Source of the DNA: Chryseobacterium sp. MYb264
Lineage (GTDB): Bacteria; Bacteroidota; Bacteroidia; Flavobacteriales; Weeksellaceae
Assembly (NCBI RefSeq): GCF_035974275.1
Contig: NZ_CP142422.1
Span: forward strand, 1,116,001 to 1,180,000
Direction: 5' to 3'
DNA length: 64,000 nt
This document shows positions 19,877 to 29,104 of this stretch, piece by piece (the stretch's first letter is position 1; each line of letters opens with the position of its first letter). The notes beneath the pieces are model-generated. The model was not told where the DNA came from. It ran no database searches and worked only from the letters and a program-made list of their open reading frames with translations. The position numbers and the translations under genes were made by a program.

Positions 19877-20866
19877 TTAAGCAGGAAGTTGAGCCTTTTC
19901 ATAAATTAATCCTTCAGATTTCAGTTCTTTCCAGAATTCTGTCGGGATTTTTGTTTCTAAAGCATTTACATTTCCCTGTACCTGCTCCGGTTTACTTGCT
20001 CCTGGAATAATCGCTGCAAATTCATCCGCCGCCAAAACAAAGTGAAGTGCCGCATCAACAATACTGATGTGATATCTTTTGGCGATTTCGCTAATTTTAT
20101 CCCTCTTCTCCCTCATCCCTTTTGGAATTACATCGGAATAATTATATCTCGGTCTTCCGTTGATAAAACCCGAATTATATCCCGCACCGGAAACCAATTT
20201 TACGCCTGCTTTTTTCACCGCAGGTAACAAACGATCCACCGCGTCTTCATGCTCTAAAATTGAATATTGCGTGGCGGACAGACAAATATCCGGATCAGCA
20301 GATTCAAGACAGTCCAATATGGGTTCTATTTTATTAACCCCCATTCCCCAAGCTTTTATAATACCCTGATCCCGCAGATTAGATAATACTTTAAAAGCTC
20401 CTTCCTTTGCCTGTTTTAGAAAATAGGGATAGCGATCGCCTACCTGGTCTTCCGAAAGGTCGTGAACATATACGATGTCGATATGAGATACCCCCGTTCT
20501 TTTCAGACTTTCTTCAATACTTTTTTTGATGGCGTCTGCTGTATAATCGTGTTTAAAATCAAAAGGTAAAGGCGCTTTCCACATCGTTGGCGGAACTTCA
20601 TTTTCTGGAACTTCCGTAAACAGGCGACCTACTTTTGTGGAAAAAACAAATTCATCTCTATTTTGATTTTGTAAAAAATCCCCGAATCGTCTTTCACTTT
20701 TTGTTAATCCGTACCAAGGTGAAGTATCAAAATATCGAATTCCTAAATCCCAGGCTTTCTTTAAAACATCATAAGACTCTTGGTCTGTTAAAGGTTCAAA
20801 TGCTGTTCCTATGGCAACTCCACCGAGTCCTAACCTGTGTTTTTCCTTTAAAATGTCTGCTTTCAT
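19877..20866 (-). CDS. aldo/keto reductase
   Basis: 329 residues from the preferred start MKADILKEKHRLGLGGVAIG; a start 15 codons upstream exists but adds unconserved residues. The catalytic tetrad region is clear: IRYFDTSPWYG (Asp and Tyr), VFSTKVGR (Lys) and DIVYVHDL (His). The length and the motif LVSGAGYNSGF suit the D-threo-aldose/L-fucose dehydrogenase branch (AKR15-like), which oxidises sugars with NAD(P). The exact substrate is inference. It is a single gene on the minus strand. Confidence 0.9.
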   Translation of the reverse strand: MKADILKEKHRLGLGGVAIGTAFEPLTDQESYDVLKKAWDLGIRYFDTSPWYGLTKSERRFGDFLQNQNRDEFVFSTKVGRLFTEVPENEVPPTMWKAPLPFDFKHDYTADAIKKSIEESLKRTGVSHIDIVYVHDLSEDQVGDRYPYFLKQAKEGAFKVLSNLRDQGIIKAWGMGVNKIEPILDCLESADPDICLSATQYSILEHEDAVDRLLPAVKKAGVKLVSGAGYNSGFINGRPRYNYSDVIPKGMREKRDKISEIAKRYHISIVDAALHFVLAADEFAAIIPGASKPEQVQGNVNALETKIPTEFWKELKSEGLIYEKAQLPA

Positions 20867-20911
20867 ATGATCGTATTTAAGTATTTTGGTAACTCTATGT
20901 GATACAAACAT

Positions 20912-21425
20912 TGTGCAGACTTATCCTTTTTAATGATTTATACCATTTTATCTTTGAAATTCCCTTTCAATTATTTACCCTTTTCAGCGTTATAATAGCA
21001 TTGAATTCATATACATCGGGTTTCACCCGACGTTACTGATATTCACTCCCTTCGCGGTTTTTAAAGTAATTCAAAAAGAAAACAGTATTCAAAGGAATTT
21101 AAAGTTCAAAAGGCATCTTTCTGCTTATAAAATCCAGGTGATTTCCAACCATGATCTGAACGAATCGACAATTTCATCATTCGCGTCCAAGCCTCAAATG
21201 CTCGCTCAGTTATTGATTATGCATGGAATAAACAGCTATTTAACACACAGAACAAAAGATTGAAATTCAATATATTAAAAACAAAAACAAAGCTTACCGG
21301 TTATCATTTTAAGCTTCATTTTATTTTTGGCAAGCAATTTGAAAGATACTCAGCGTTCCGCAGAATAGTGCAGGACAGTAGTAAAATTTAAAATTAGAAA
21401 TAGTAAATATTAAAAAATTAAAGTT
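20912..21425. other. intergenic stretch, REP-like hairpin and porin promoter
   Basis: No protein gene seen. A hairpin CGGGTTTCACCCG near 21018-21030, followed by CACTCCCTTCGCGG, resembles a short intergenic repeat common in Bacteroidetes. The right end holds the sigma-54-like promoter of the next gene. Confidence 0.45.
21328..21343 (+). promoter_or_regulatory. sigma-54-like promoter of first barrel gene
   Basis: TGGCAAG-CAAT-TTGAA, with the -24 GG and -12 TTG elements at the spacing of the sigma-54 consensus (TGGCACG-N4-TTGCW), though the -12 C is A. It lies about 83 bp before the start codon. The same arrangement precedes the two paralogues. Confidence 0.6.
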
Positions 21426-22079
21426 ATGAAAAAGTTAATTTTAGGATTAGCAGTAACAGCAAGTTCATTTGCATTCGCGCAACAGACAACCACAACATCT
21501 TCAAGCCCGGTAACATTCGGTATAAAAGGAGGAATGAACGTTTCTTCATTAAGCAAAGGTGCTGATCTTGACGATTCAAAATCTAAAATAGGTTTTAACG
21601 CGGGGGTTTTTGCCAATATTCCGGTAGCCACAAATTTCAGTATTCAGCCGGAGGTGATCTATAATGACCTAGGCTCTAAAGTAACATATAAAAATAATCT
21701 TCCAGTTGTTGGCGAGTACAAAACTGAGTATTCTAGAAATCTTGGATATGTTGCCGTTCCTGTGATGTTCCAGTATAATGTGATTCCAAACCTGTATTTA
21801 GAAGCGGGTCCAGAATTTGGTTTCCTTGTAAGTGCAAATGATAAATTGAAAAGCTCAACGAACGGAAATTCCAACGGATCTACCACCACATCTTTAAATA
21901 AAGATGATTTTCAGACTTTCAATTTTGGAATCGGGATCGGTGCAGGATATTATTTCACAGATAATTTAGGACTTACAGCGAGATATACCGCTGGTGTAAC
22001 AGATATTTTCAAAAATAACTCGGGAGATGCCGTAAGAAATAACGTTTTCCAGGTAGGTTTAGCCTTCAAATTCAAATAA
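21426..22079 (+). CDS. porin-family outer-membrane beta-barrel protein (1 of 3 paralogues)
   Basis: 217 residues with signal peptide (MKKLILGLAVTASSFAFAQ). The mature part is the 8-strand OMP_b-brl_2 (PF13568) type: FGIKGGMNVSSLS, IGFNAGVFANIPVATNFSIQPEVIYNDLGSK, YVAVPVMFQYNVIPNLYLEAGPEFGFLVS, and the ending NNVFQVGLAFKFK. It is a small closed barrel, not a channel by size, and its function is unknown. It is closely related to the genes at 23123 and 25460. It has a sigma-54-like promoter in front and its own terminator behind. Confidence 0.92.
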   Translation: MKKLILGLAVTASSFAFAQQTTTTSSSPVTFGIKGGMNVSSLSKGADLDDSKSKIGFNAGVFANIPVATNFSIQPEVIYNDLGSKVTYKNNLPVVGEYKTEYSRNLGYVAVPVMFQYNVIPNLYLEAGPEFGFLVSANDKLKSSTNGNSNGSTTTSLNKDDFQTFNFGIGIGAGYYFTDNLGLTARYTAGVTDIFKNNSGDAVRNNVFQVGLAFKFK

Positions 22080-22106
22080 TACAAAGTTTCTTCATATAAC
22101 AAATTT

Positions 22107-22138
22107 TAAAAGCTGTCCATTTCGGGCAGCTTTTTTTT
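22107..22138 (+). terminator. intrinsic terminator
   Basis: AAAGCTGTCC pairs with GGGCAGCTTT around ATTTC, followed by eight T. Confidence 0.85.
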
Positions 22139-22210
22139 GCGGCTAGATCCTTTCTGAAAAATAAAGACCTGTCAATCAACATCTGCGAAATCTGCGATCC
22201 GGGGGAAATT

Positions 22211-22980
22211 GGAAGTTAGTGCATCAAGTATAAAAGTTGGGGACTAGGCAAAAAAGTTTAGATCACGTAAGATGAAATTTTTTGCTCTCGCAGATTTTGC
22301 AAATGATGGAGATTCTTTTCCTTACACTTTAAATATTGAACACAGAGCCCCCAAGTTTTTTGACAACTCCCGTTTTAAGTCTCACCCAACCGTTCTACCT
22401 GTAAAAGACCGCAAAGGTTAAACAAAGGAAATCAACGATATCATCTGCGAAAATCTGGCAATCTGCGGGAAATAAAATATTCGTACATTCGTAGCAAATC
22501 ATTATTTTTAACGCTAAGTTCGTCATGATATTTTTAAATAATATTGTTGATTTTGCATTCGCAAGGGCGTTCTACTCAGCAAATGATAGCCCTGTCATAG
22601 CTCTTATTATTTGAACACCAAGTTCTCTAAGGGTCTTTACTAGTAATCGATTTAAGACCCACCAAGCCGTTTTACTGATAAAAGACCGAAAAGTTGAAGC
22701 AATAAAAAATCAACAGCAGCATCTGAAAATCTTCCATCTGTGGGAAATTAAAATATTCGTGCATTTGTTGCTAATCATTATTCTTAACGCCAAGTTCGCT
22801 AGGATATTTTTTAATGACACTGCTTATTTTCCTTTCGTAACGGCGTTCCATTCAGCAAGTGATAACCCTGTCGTATACTTTTATTATTTTGAATACAAAG
22901 TTCTCTGAGTTTCTTTACTTCTACCTGTTTTAAGGCTTACAAAACAAAGTTGCGCTAATTCAAATTAAATTAATTTTATA
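22211..22980. repeat. interspersed degenerate repeat, copy R3 (about three diverged units)
   Basis: Opens with AAGTATAAAAGTTGGGGACT as in R2. Units restart near 22510 (AACGCTAAGTTCGTCATGAT) and near 22790 (AACGCCAAGTTCGCTAGGAT). Shared words include GGCGTTCTACTCAGCAAATG and ATTCGTGCATTTGTTGC. It is non-coding and fills the gap between the first and second barrel genes. Confidence 0.7.
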
Positions 22981-23071
22981 ATTGAGGCAATGCCGTTTTA
23001 CTGACAATAGTCCCCAGAAACACTCATCTTTAAGCTTATCTTAACATAACCTTATATTTCATTTAACAGTT

Positions 23072-23087
23072 TGGCAAGAAATTTGAT
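23072..23087 (+). promoter_or_regulatory. sigma-54-like promoter of second barrel gene
   Basis: TGGCAAG-AAAT-TTGAT, preceded by TTAACAGTT exactly as in front of the third paralogue. It starts 51 bp before the start codon. Confidence 0.6.
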
Positions 23088-23122
23088 AAGTTGAAGATAC
23101 ATAAAAAAAACATTAAACAGTT

Positions 23123-23680
23123 ATGAAAAAATTATTATTAAGTGCGGCATTACTTGCATGTACCCTTTCATTTGCGCAAACTTTAGGTTTAAAAGCAGGT
23201 TTAAATGTCTCCAACATTTCAGGAGGTGACACTAATTCCAAAGCAGGATTTTATGGTGGAGCTTTTCTGAATGTTCCTGTAGCGAAAAACTTCAGTGTTC
23301 AGCCGGAAATATTATTCAATGGAGTTGGAGCGGTTTCTGACATTGACTCTAATATGAAGATAAATCTAAGCTATATCTCTGTGCCTATTATGTTTCAGTA
23401 TAATGCGCTTCCGAATCTTTATCTTGAAGCAGGCCCTCAATTCAGCTTCCTAGCTGGCTCGAAGTTAAAATACAATAATTACTCAGAAAGCGCAAATGAT
23501 CTGGTGAAAGGTTTTGATTTTGGCATTGGTTTAGGAGCAGGTTATTACATTACTAAAAACATCGGGATTAATGCCAGATATGTTGCAGGTGTAACAGATA
23601 TTACGAAAAAAATCGAAGGAGAACAAATTGAAGGGAAAAACAATGTATTCCAGGTTGGATTATCTTATAAATTCAAGTAA
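23123..23680 (+). CDS. porin-family outer-membrane beta-barrel protein (2 of 3)
   Basis: 185 residues, the shortest of the three paralogues. It has signal peptide MKKLLLSAALLACTLSFAQ, then LGLKAGLNVSNISGGDTNSK, GFYGGAFLNVPVAKNFSVQPEILFNGVGAV, YISVPIMFQYNALPNLYLEAGPQFSFLAG and the C-terminal strand NNVFQVGLSYKFK. It is a PF13568-type 8-strand barrel in the outer membrane. It is flanked on both sides by interspersed repeats, so the cluster probably grew by tandem duplication. The role is unknown. Confidence 0.92.
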   Translation: MKKLLLSAALLACTLSFAQTLGLKAGLNVSNISGGDTNSKAGFYGGAFLNVPVAKNFSVQPEILFNGVGAVSDIDSNMKINLSYISVPIMFQYNALPNLYLEAGPQFSFLAGSKLKYNNYSESANDLVKGFDFGIGLGAGYYITKNIGINARYVAGVTDITKKIEGEQIEGKNNVFQVGLSYKFK

Positions 23681-23700
23681 CAAATTTTGATTTCAATAGA

Positions 23701-23734
23701 AAAGGCCTGGCTTATTTACAGTCAGGTCTTTTCA
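23701..23734 (+). terminator. intrinsic terminator
   Basis: AAAGGCCTGGC pairs imperfectly with GTCAGGTCTTT, followed by a short T-rich tail. Confidence 0.65.
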
Positions 23735-23869
23735 TTTACCATGTCATCCCAATGACCAGGGAGTTGGGTATCATCACCGAAGACTAAGCCATAAAAACAT
23801 CAACAGCATCATAGCAGACCAAGTACGAAACTGGGGTACCGATCAGAACGTTTTGATTACCTGGATTGA

Positions 23870-25150
23870 AATTTTCATTTTATTTTTTGCTCTTGCAGAT
23901 TCTTTTCCTTACACTTTATATATTGAACACGAAGCCCCACCAAGTTTTTTGACAACTCCCGTTTTAAGTCTCACCTAGCCGTTCTATTGATAAAAGTCCA
24001 CAAAGTTGAAGCAATAAAAAATCAACGATTTCATCTGGAAAATCTGTGCGATCCGTGGGAAATAAAATGAGCGCATTCGTGGCGATTATTTTTTAGCCCT
24101 CCATTTTATCTTCGATAAAATCCTTGCGGCTTAAAAACATAGAGTATTAAAAAATATCTTTGCGGCTTTGCGAAAAGCCAACAGCAGCATCTGTAAAATT
24201 TGAGGAATCCGAGCCAGCTGCGGGAAATAAAAATATTCGCGCATTCGTGGCTAATAAGTATTTTTAACACTAAGTTCGCAAAGATTTAATTATTTTAATA
24301 CTGCTGATTTTCCGTTCGCAACGGCGTTCTACTCAGCAAATGATAGCCTTGCTGTATGCTTTTATTATTTGAACACAAAGTCCTCAAAGGTTATTTACTA
24401 CTACTCGTTTTAAGTCTCACCAAGCCGTTCCATTGATAAAAGTCCACAAAGTTGAAGCAATAAAAAATCAACGATATCATCTGTGGAAAACCTGTGTAAT
24501 CCATGGGAAATAAAATTCGTGCATTCGTGGCGATTATTTTTCAGCCCTCAATTTTATCTTCGATAAAATCCTTGCGCCTTAAAAGCATAGAGTATAAAAA
24601 AATATCTTTGCGGCTTTGCGAAAAAGCCAACAGCAGCATCTGTAAAATTTGAGGAATCCGAGCCATCTGCGGGAAATAAAAATATTCGTGCATTCGTGGC
24701 TAATAAGTATTTTTAACACTAAGTTCGCAAAGATTTAATTATTTTAATACTGCTGATTTTCCGTTCGCAACGGCGTTCTACTCAGCAAATGATAGCCTTG
24801 CTGTATGCTTTTATTATTTGAACACAAAGTCCTCAAAGGTTATTTACTACTACTCGTTTTAAGTCTCACCAAGCCGTTCCATTGATAAAAGTCCACAAAG
24901 TTGAAGCAATAAAAAATCAACGATATCATCTGTGGAAAACCTGTGTAATCCATGGGAAATAAAATTCGTGCATTCGTGGCGATTATTTTTCAGCCCTCAA
25001 TTTTATCTTCGATAAAATCCTTGCGCCTTAAAAGCATAGAGTATAAAAAAATATCTTTGCGGCTTTGCGAAAAAGCCAACAGCAGCATCTGTAAAATTTG
25101 TGGAATCCGAGCCATCTGCGGGAAATAAAAATATTCGTGCATTCGTGGCT
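23870..25150. repeat. interspersed degenerate repeat, copy R4
   Basis: A long non-coding block of the same family as R1-R3 (TTTTTTGCTCTTGCAGATTC, AAGCCGTTCCATTGATAAAA, ATTCGTGCATTCGTGGCGAT, ATCTTTGCGGCTTTGCGAAA). It includes the 449-bp tandem duplication listed separately. The unit order matches R1, so R1 and R4 share a common ancestor more recent than R3. Confidence 0.75.
24182..25079. repeat. 449-bp tandem direct duplication
   Basis: Starting at CAGCAGCATCTGTAAAATTT (24182), the sequence recurs at 24631 and restarts at 25080, a period of exactly 449 bp. By eye the two full units differ at only a few positions (for example GAGCCAGCTGC versus GAGCCATCTGC). The near identity shows a recent unequal exchange. 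Confidence 0.9.
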
Positions 25151-25378
25151 AATACATATGCTATTTTTAACGATTTCATTTCATCATCTGATCTCAGCTT
25201 CCTTTTTCTACTCTTTTAAATATATCTCCCCATATCGTTATTTTTCACATTTTAATTAAAATTAATTCACAAAAAACAAATTAAACAGGATAATTTATTT
25301 ATTAAAATATGAAAAAAAGACTATTTTAAACTGTTAAAAAACGCCCGTATCCACATAACAAACAACACATTAACAGTT

Positions 25379-25394
25379 TGGCAAGCATTTTGCA
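25379..25394 (+). promoter_or_regulatory. sigma-54-like promoter of third barrel gene
   Basis: TGGCAAG-CATT-TTGCA. The -12 element is perfect and the -24 element differs from consensus by one base. It is preceded by TTAACAGTT as at 23072, and starts 81 bp before the start codon. Confidence 0.68.
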
Positions 25395-25459
25395 AAATAA
25401 CAGCATGTCTGATTAAACGATTAGACAGCATTTAAATAGTAAAATTAAAAAACAAAATT

Positions 25460-26188
25460 ATGAATAAGTTATTTTTAGGAATGGCAATGGTTGCGGGTAC
25501 CTTAACTTTTGCACAGGAGACACAGGAAGTTAGAACAACAGCATCAGCAGTGAATGTTAATAAGCCTAAAGAGCCTGTACGTTTTGGTATTAAAGGAGGG
25601 GGAAATGCAAGTCAGTTCAGCGAGCAGCAGTTAAGTGCCAAGAATCAAAAAATAGGATTTAACGCAGGGGTTTTTGTAAATATTCCTTTATCTGAGAAAT
25701 TTGCTGTTCAGCCCGAAGTTTTATACAACCAGCTGGGAGCCAAAAGTGTTGTTTCAGACACTGAGTTCACTACAGGGAATACAAAGGTAAGAACACAAAA
25801 GGATTTTACCACTTCACTGAATTATATTTCAGTACCTCTGATGATGCAATTTAAGCCGGCAGATAATTTCTATGTGGAAGCCGGACCTGAGTTCAGCTAT
25901 TTCCTGGATGGAAAAAACAAAGGTGAGACCAGAGTAACAACTACAACGGGTAGTAATACCGCTACTCAGACACAATCCAATTCTGAGAGTATAGATAAGG
26001 ATTTGATGAAGAAATTTAATGTAGGGATGGGACTGGGTCTTGGATATTACTTTACAAAGAATCTTGGTATTAATGCGAGATATGTGAACAGTTTCACTCA
26101 CTTCGCAAATAATTCAGGCGTTCCTGAAGGTGAGAAAAATGTTAATACCAACAGAGTTTTCCAGCTTGGACTGAATTATAAATTTTAA
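25460..26188 (+). CDS. porin-family outer-membrane beta-barrel protein (3 of 3)
   Basis: 242 residues, the longest paralogue. Signal peptide MNKLFLGMAMVAGTLTFAQ is followed by a 25-residue spacer, then RFGIKGGGNASQFSEQQLS, IGFNAGVFVNIPLSEKFAVQPEVLYNQLGAK, YISVPLMMQFKPADNFYVEAGPEFSYFL, a polar Thr/Gln/Ser-rich loop (about 160-180), and NRVFQLGLNYKF at the end. It is a PF13568-type barrel. The long polar loop is probably surface-exposed and is the main difference from the other two. It has its own sigma-54-like promoter and a perfect terminator. Confidence 0.92.
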   Translation: MNKLFLGMAMVAGTLTFAQETQEVRTTASAVNVNKPKEPVRFGIKGGGNASQFSEQQLSAKNQKIGFNAGVFVNIPLSEKFAVQPEVLYNQLGAKSVVSDTEFTTGNTKVRTQKDFTTSLNYISVPLMMQFKPADNFYVEAGPEFSYFLDGKNKGETRVTTTTGSNTATQTQSNSESIDKDLMKKFNVGMGLGLGYYFTKNLGINARYVNSFTHFANNSGVPEGEKNVNTNRVFQLGLNYKF

Positions 26189-26232
26189 GCATTTTTTAAC
26201 ATTCATATATAACCAATTTTAATTTCAAATGA

Positions 26233-26263
26233 AAAGGTCAGACTGCTAGTCTGACCTTTCGTT
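26233..26263 (+). terminator. intrinsic terminator
   Basis: A perfect 12-bp stem, AAAGGTCAGACT with loop GCT, after the third barrel gene. Confidence 0.88.
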
Positions 26264-26424
26264 TATTTGAGAACCTGTATATTTTATATTGCATTAAAGA
26301 TTATTTCTATCATAAGACTGGGAATTCCAGATCTAAAAACAGGAAATAAAAACCATATAAAAAACCAAAGATAAGCAGGCTATCTAAAGATAAAACTGCA
26401 AAACAGGTTTTATGATTCAAAAAA

Positions 26425-27924
26425 TTAATTAAACAGTTCTACTTCTTCACCTTTGCCTACAGGATATTCTTCTGTAAAACATCCGAAGCAGTGATTAGCA
26501 GAGCCTAAAATTACTTTCAGGTTATCGGTACTTAAAAACTCAAGAGAATCTACGCCCAGATAGTCTCTCAACTGCTCAGTCGTCATATTGGCTGAAATAA
26601 GGTCATCTTTTGAAGGGGTATCAATTCCCAAATAACAAGGGGCAATAATTGGTGGAGAAACACTTCTGAAGTGGATTTCTTTTACACCAGCCTCTTTAAG
26701 GATTTTCACCAATCTTTTAGATGTCGTCCCACGAACGATAGAATCATCAATAATCACCACCCTTTTATCTTTGATCTCAGAAATAATCGGATTCAGTTTC
26801 AGGTTGACAATTCTTTCTCTCATTTCCTGAGTCGGGACGATGAAGCTTCTTCCAATATATCTGTTTTTAATTAAAACAGGACGGAAAGGAATTCCTGAAG
26901 CCTTAGAAAAACCAATAGCCGCAGGCACTCCGGAATCAGGCACTCCAATTACCACGTCGGCATCCACAGGAGCCTGTTCCCAGATTTTCTCCCCGGATTT
27001 TTCTCTGATTTCATATACGTTGATATTTTCTAAAGACGAGTCGGGTCTCGCAAAATAAATGTATTCGAAAGAACAGATTCTCTGTTTTGCTTTCTTTTCA
27101 TCTACCATGATCGAGTGAAGTTTTCCAGGCTCATTTTCATTAGTATAAATAATCTCTCCCGGTAAAATATCTCGTACATACTGTGCTCCCACAGCATCTA
27201 AAGCCACAGATTCTGAAGCTACAACATAAGAATTTTCGTTGATTGCTCCCAACACCAAAGGTCTGATTCCGTTGAAATCTCTGAATGCAAAGAATTTATT
27301 TCTCGTCATTCCCACCACAGAATAGGCTCCTTCAATCTTCTCCATCGTTGCTTTAATAGCCCCACGAAGTCCTAAATCAAGATTTTTCTGGATCAATCTT
27401 AAGATAACCTCAGAATCAGAAGTTGCTCTGAAAACCACGCCTTCCGCTTCCAACTGAGCCTTTAGCTCTTTCGCATTGGTTAAATTACCATTATGTGCGA
27501 TAGAAAGTATAATCTGGTCATATTCGTTTTTTGCGAAAAATGGCTGGAAATTATATTTCTTCTTGTCTCCCGCAGTCGTATAACGCGTATGTCCGATTGC
27601 CGAATTTCCCATAAAAGTCTCAGGATCCGGGATCTCTTTATAAACATCCAAAACTAATCCTTCATCTTTCATATTGGTGATTTTTCCGTCTTTAAGAACA
27701 GAAATACCACAAGCTTCCTGACCTCTGTGCTGAAGTGCAAAAAGCCCGAACTGAGAAAGCGAAAACGTATCCAGATCGTTATCAGAATACATTCCGAAGA
27801 TCCCACACTCTTCATTCGGAGCGTCCAACCTTTCTTCTTCCTGCGTTCTGAAGAGATTTCTTCCGTAGGTTTGGGTTTCAAACTGTTTTAAATATTCACT
27901 TTTATGAATGTCTAAACTTTTCAT
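26425..27924 (-). CDS. purF: amidophosphoribosyltransferase
   Basis: 499 residues. It catalyses the first committed step of purine synthesis, PRPP plus glutamine to phosphoribosylamine. The Ntn-type glutaminase starts at Cys40 (EECGIFGMYS), with GIRPLVLG and HNGNLTN following. The phosphoribosyltransferase half has VIGVPDSGVPAAIGFSKASG, NRYIGRSFI and the PRPP loop VVIIDDSIVRGTTSKRLV, and ends with HCFGCFTEEYP. The 39 residues before Cys40 must be removed for activity, longer than the short propeptide of the Bacillus enzyme. purC lies upstream on the same strand. Confidence 0.97.
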   Translation of the reverse strand: MKSLDIHKSEYLKQFETQTYGRNLFRTQEEERLDAPNEECGIFGMYSDNDLDTFSLSQFGLFALQHRGQEACGISVLKDGKITNMKDEGLVLDVYKEIPDPETFMGNSAIGHTRYTTAGDKKKYNFQPFFAKNEYDQIILSIAHNGNLTNAKELKAQLEAEGVVFRATSDSEVILRLIQKNLDLGLRGAIKATMEKIEGAYSVVGMTRNKFFAFRDFNGIRPLVLGAINENSYVVASESVALDAVGAQYVRDILPGEIIYTNENEPGKLHSIMVDEKKAKQRICSFEYIYFARPDSSLENINVYEIREKSGEKIWEQAPVDADVVIGVPDSGVPAAIGFSKASGIPFRPVLIKNRYIGRSFIVPTQEMRERIVNLKLNPIISEIKDKRVVIIDDSIVRGTTSKRLVKILKEAGVKEIHFRSVSPPIIAPCYLGIDTPSKDDLISANMTTEQLRDYLGVDSLEFLSTDNLKVILGSANHCFGCFTEEYPVGKGEEVELFN

Positions 27925-28058
27925 TTCTATTTTTTCTATTATAGATATTAGAAGTCAGATATCAGATTTTAGACTAAACTAACTTCAATTTAATTTTGTT
28001 AAATAACAAATCATTTTCAGAGCCAAAATCTAGCATCTGATGTCTAACATCTGAAATC

Positions 28059-28778
28059 TTACTTATTAAGTACAGTTTTCAATCTGTTGTAGATCTCCAC
28101 GTAAGCTTCAGTAACTTCACCAAGATCTCTTCTGAATCTGTCTTTATCCAGTTTCTTCATCGTATCTTTATCCCAAAGTCTGCAGGTATCAGGTGAAATC
28201 TCATCTGCCAGGATAATTTCTCCGTCAGCCGTTTTTCCTAATTCAATTTTAAAGTCTACCAGGATGATGTTCATTTTGTCGAAAAGATCGATTAAGATGT
28301 CGTTGATGTCTGAAGTTAATTCATACATTTCGTCAAGCTCTTCATACGTTGCAGCGCCTAAGAAAACGGCGTGGTGATCATTGATAAGCGGATCTCCCAA
28401 TTCATCCTTTTTATAGCAGATATCGAAGATGGTTACCGGAGATTTAATTCCTTCTTCCACGCCCAATCTCTGAGCCATGCTTCCCGCAGAATAGTTTCTC
28501 ACCACCATTTCCAAAGGAATAATGGATACTTTTTTCACCAATTGCTCTCTCTCGTCTAATTGTTTAATGAAATGAGTTTTAATCCCTTTTTCATTTAAAT
28601 ATTCGAAGATCAATGTAGTGATGGCATTATTCATCTCCCCTTTCAGATCTACAGAACCTCTTTTCTGAGCGTTAAATGCTGTAGCATCGTCTTTAAAACG
28701 AACAACTACTTCATTAGGATTATCGGTAGCAAATACCTGTTTTGCTTTACCTTCGTACAACATTTCTAACTTTTCCAT
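28059..28778 (-). CDS. purC: phosphoribosylaminoimidazole-succinocarboxamide synthase
   Basis: 239 residues from ATG at 28778 ([16 protein letters not shown]); a TTG two codons upstream is possible. It joins aspartate to CAIR using ATP in purine synthesis. SAICAR synthetase motifs are [71 protein letters not shown]. The length is as usual for bacterial PurC. purF follows 134 bp downstream; the gap holds an imperfect inverted repeat of AGATGTTAGACATCAGATG-like words, a common intergenic pattern here. Confidence 0.97.
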   Translation of the reverse strand: MEKLEMLYEGKAKQVFATDNPNEVVVRFKDDATAFNAQKRGSVDLKGEMNNAITTLIFEYLNEKGIKTHFIKQLDEREQLVKKVSIIPLEMVVRNYSAGSMAQRLGVEEGIKSPVTIFDICYKKDELGDPLINDHHAVFLGAATYEELDEMYELTSDINDILIDLFDKMNIILVDFKIELGKTADGEIILADEISPDTCRLWDKDTMKKLDKDRFRRDLGEVTEAYVEIYNRLKTVLNK

Positions 28779-28829
28779 TTTCAAAAATTACTTTTTATTA
28801 GATTTATATTATTTTAATTAAAATTCCCG

Positions 28830-29102
28830 TTAAAACACTGATCTCATTTCCCTATTCACAGCTGTCACTGAGATTTCCCGGGCATCCGGTTCTTTCAGGC
28901 CGTCTCCCATCATGAAGACTGCTGCAACAGGGAGCTGTTTCAGATTCCAAAGGAAAATAAAACTTACAACCATCTCCATCAATATTTTAAGGTATAAAAA
29001 AACACTCACCGGTTTAAGAACATTCTTCTCTGTAACCCATGAATTTGGCTGAAGAACTAAGTCTCCGAGTACAGGTACCAATATGAGTTTAATAAAAACC
29101 AT
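28830..29102 (-). pseudogene. truncated DUF3307 membrane protein
   Basis: A 90-residue ORF beginning VFIKLILVPVLGDLVLQPNS, then two hydrophobic segments. This is the start of DUF3307 proteins (LLGDFxLQ signature), which are normally about 230-250 residues and commonly follow satD. After about residue 65 the text no longer looks like the family, and the gene ends less than halfway. It starts 2 bp after satD, the normal position of the partner. It is therefore best read as a decayed satD partner, with the decay inferred from length and family text. Confidence 0.65.
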
Positions 29103-29104
29103 GC

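Noticed and set aside
28785..29104. Possible riboswitch upstream of purC
   Set aside because: This stretch is occupied by the DUF3307 remnant and no purine-aptamer pairing was seen; the PurF-PurC gap also shows only imperfect repeats.
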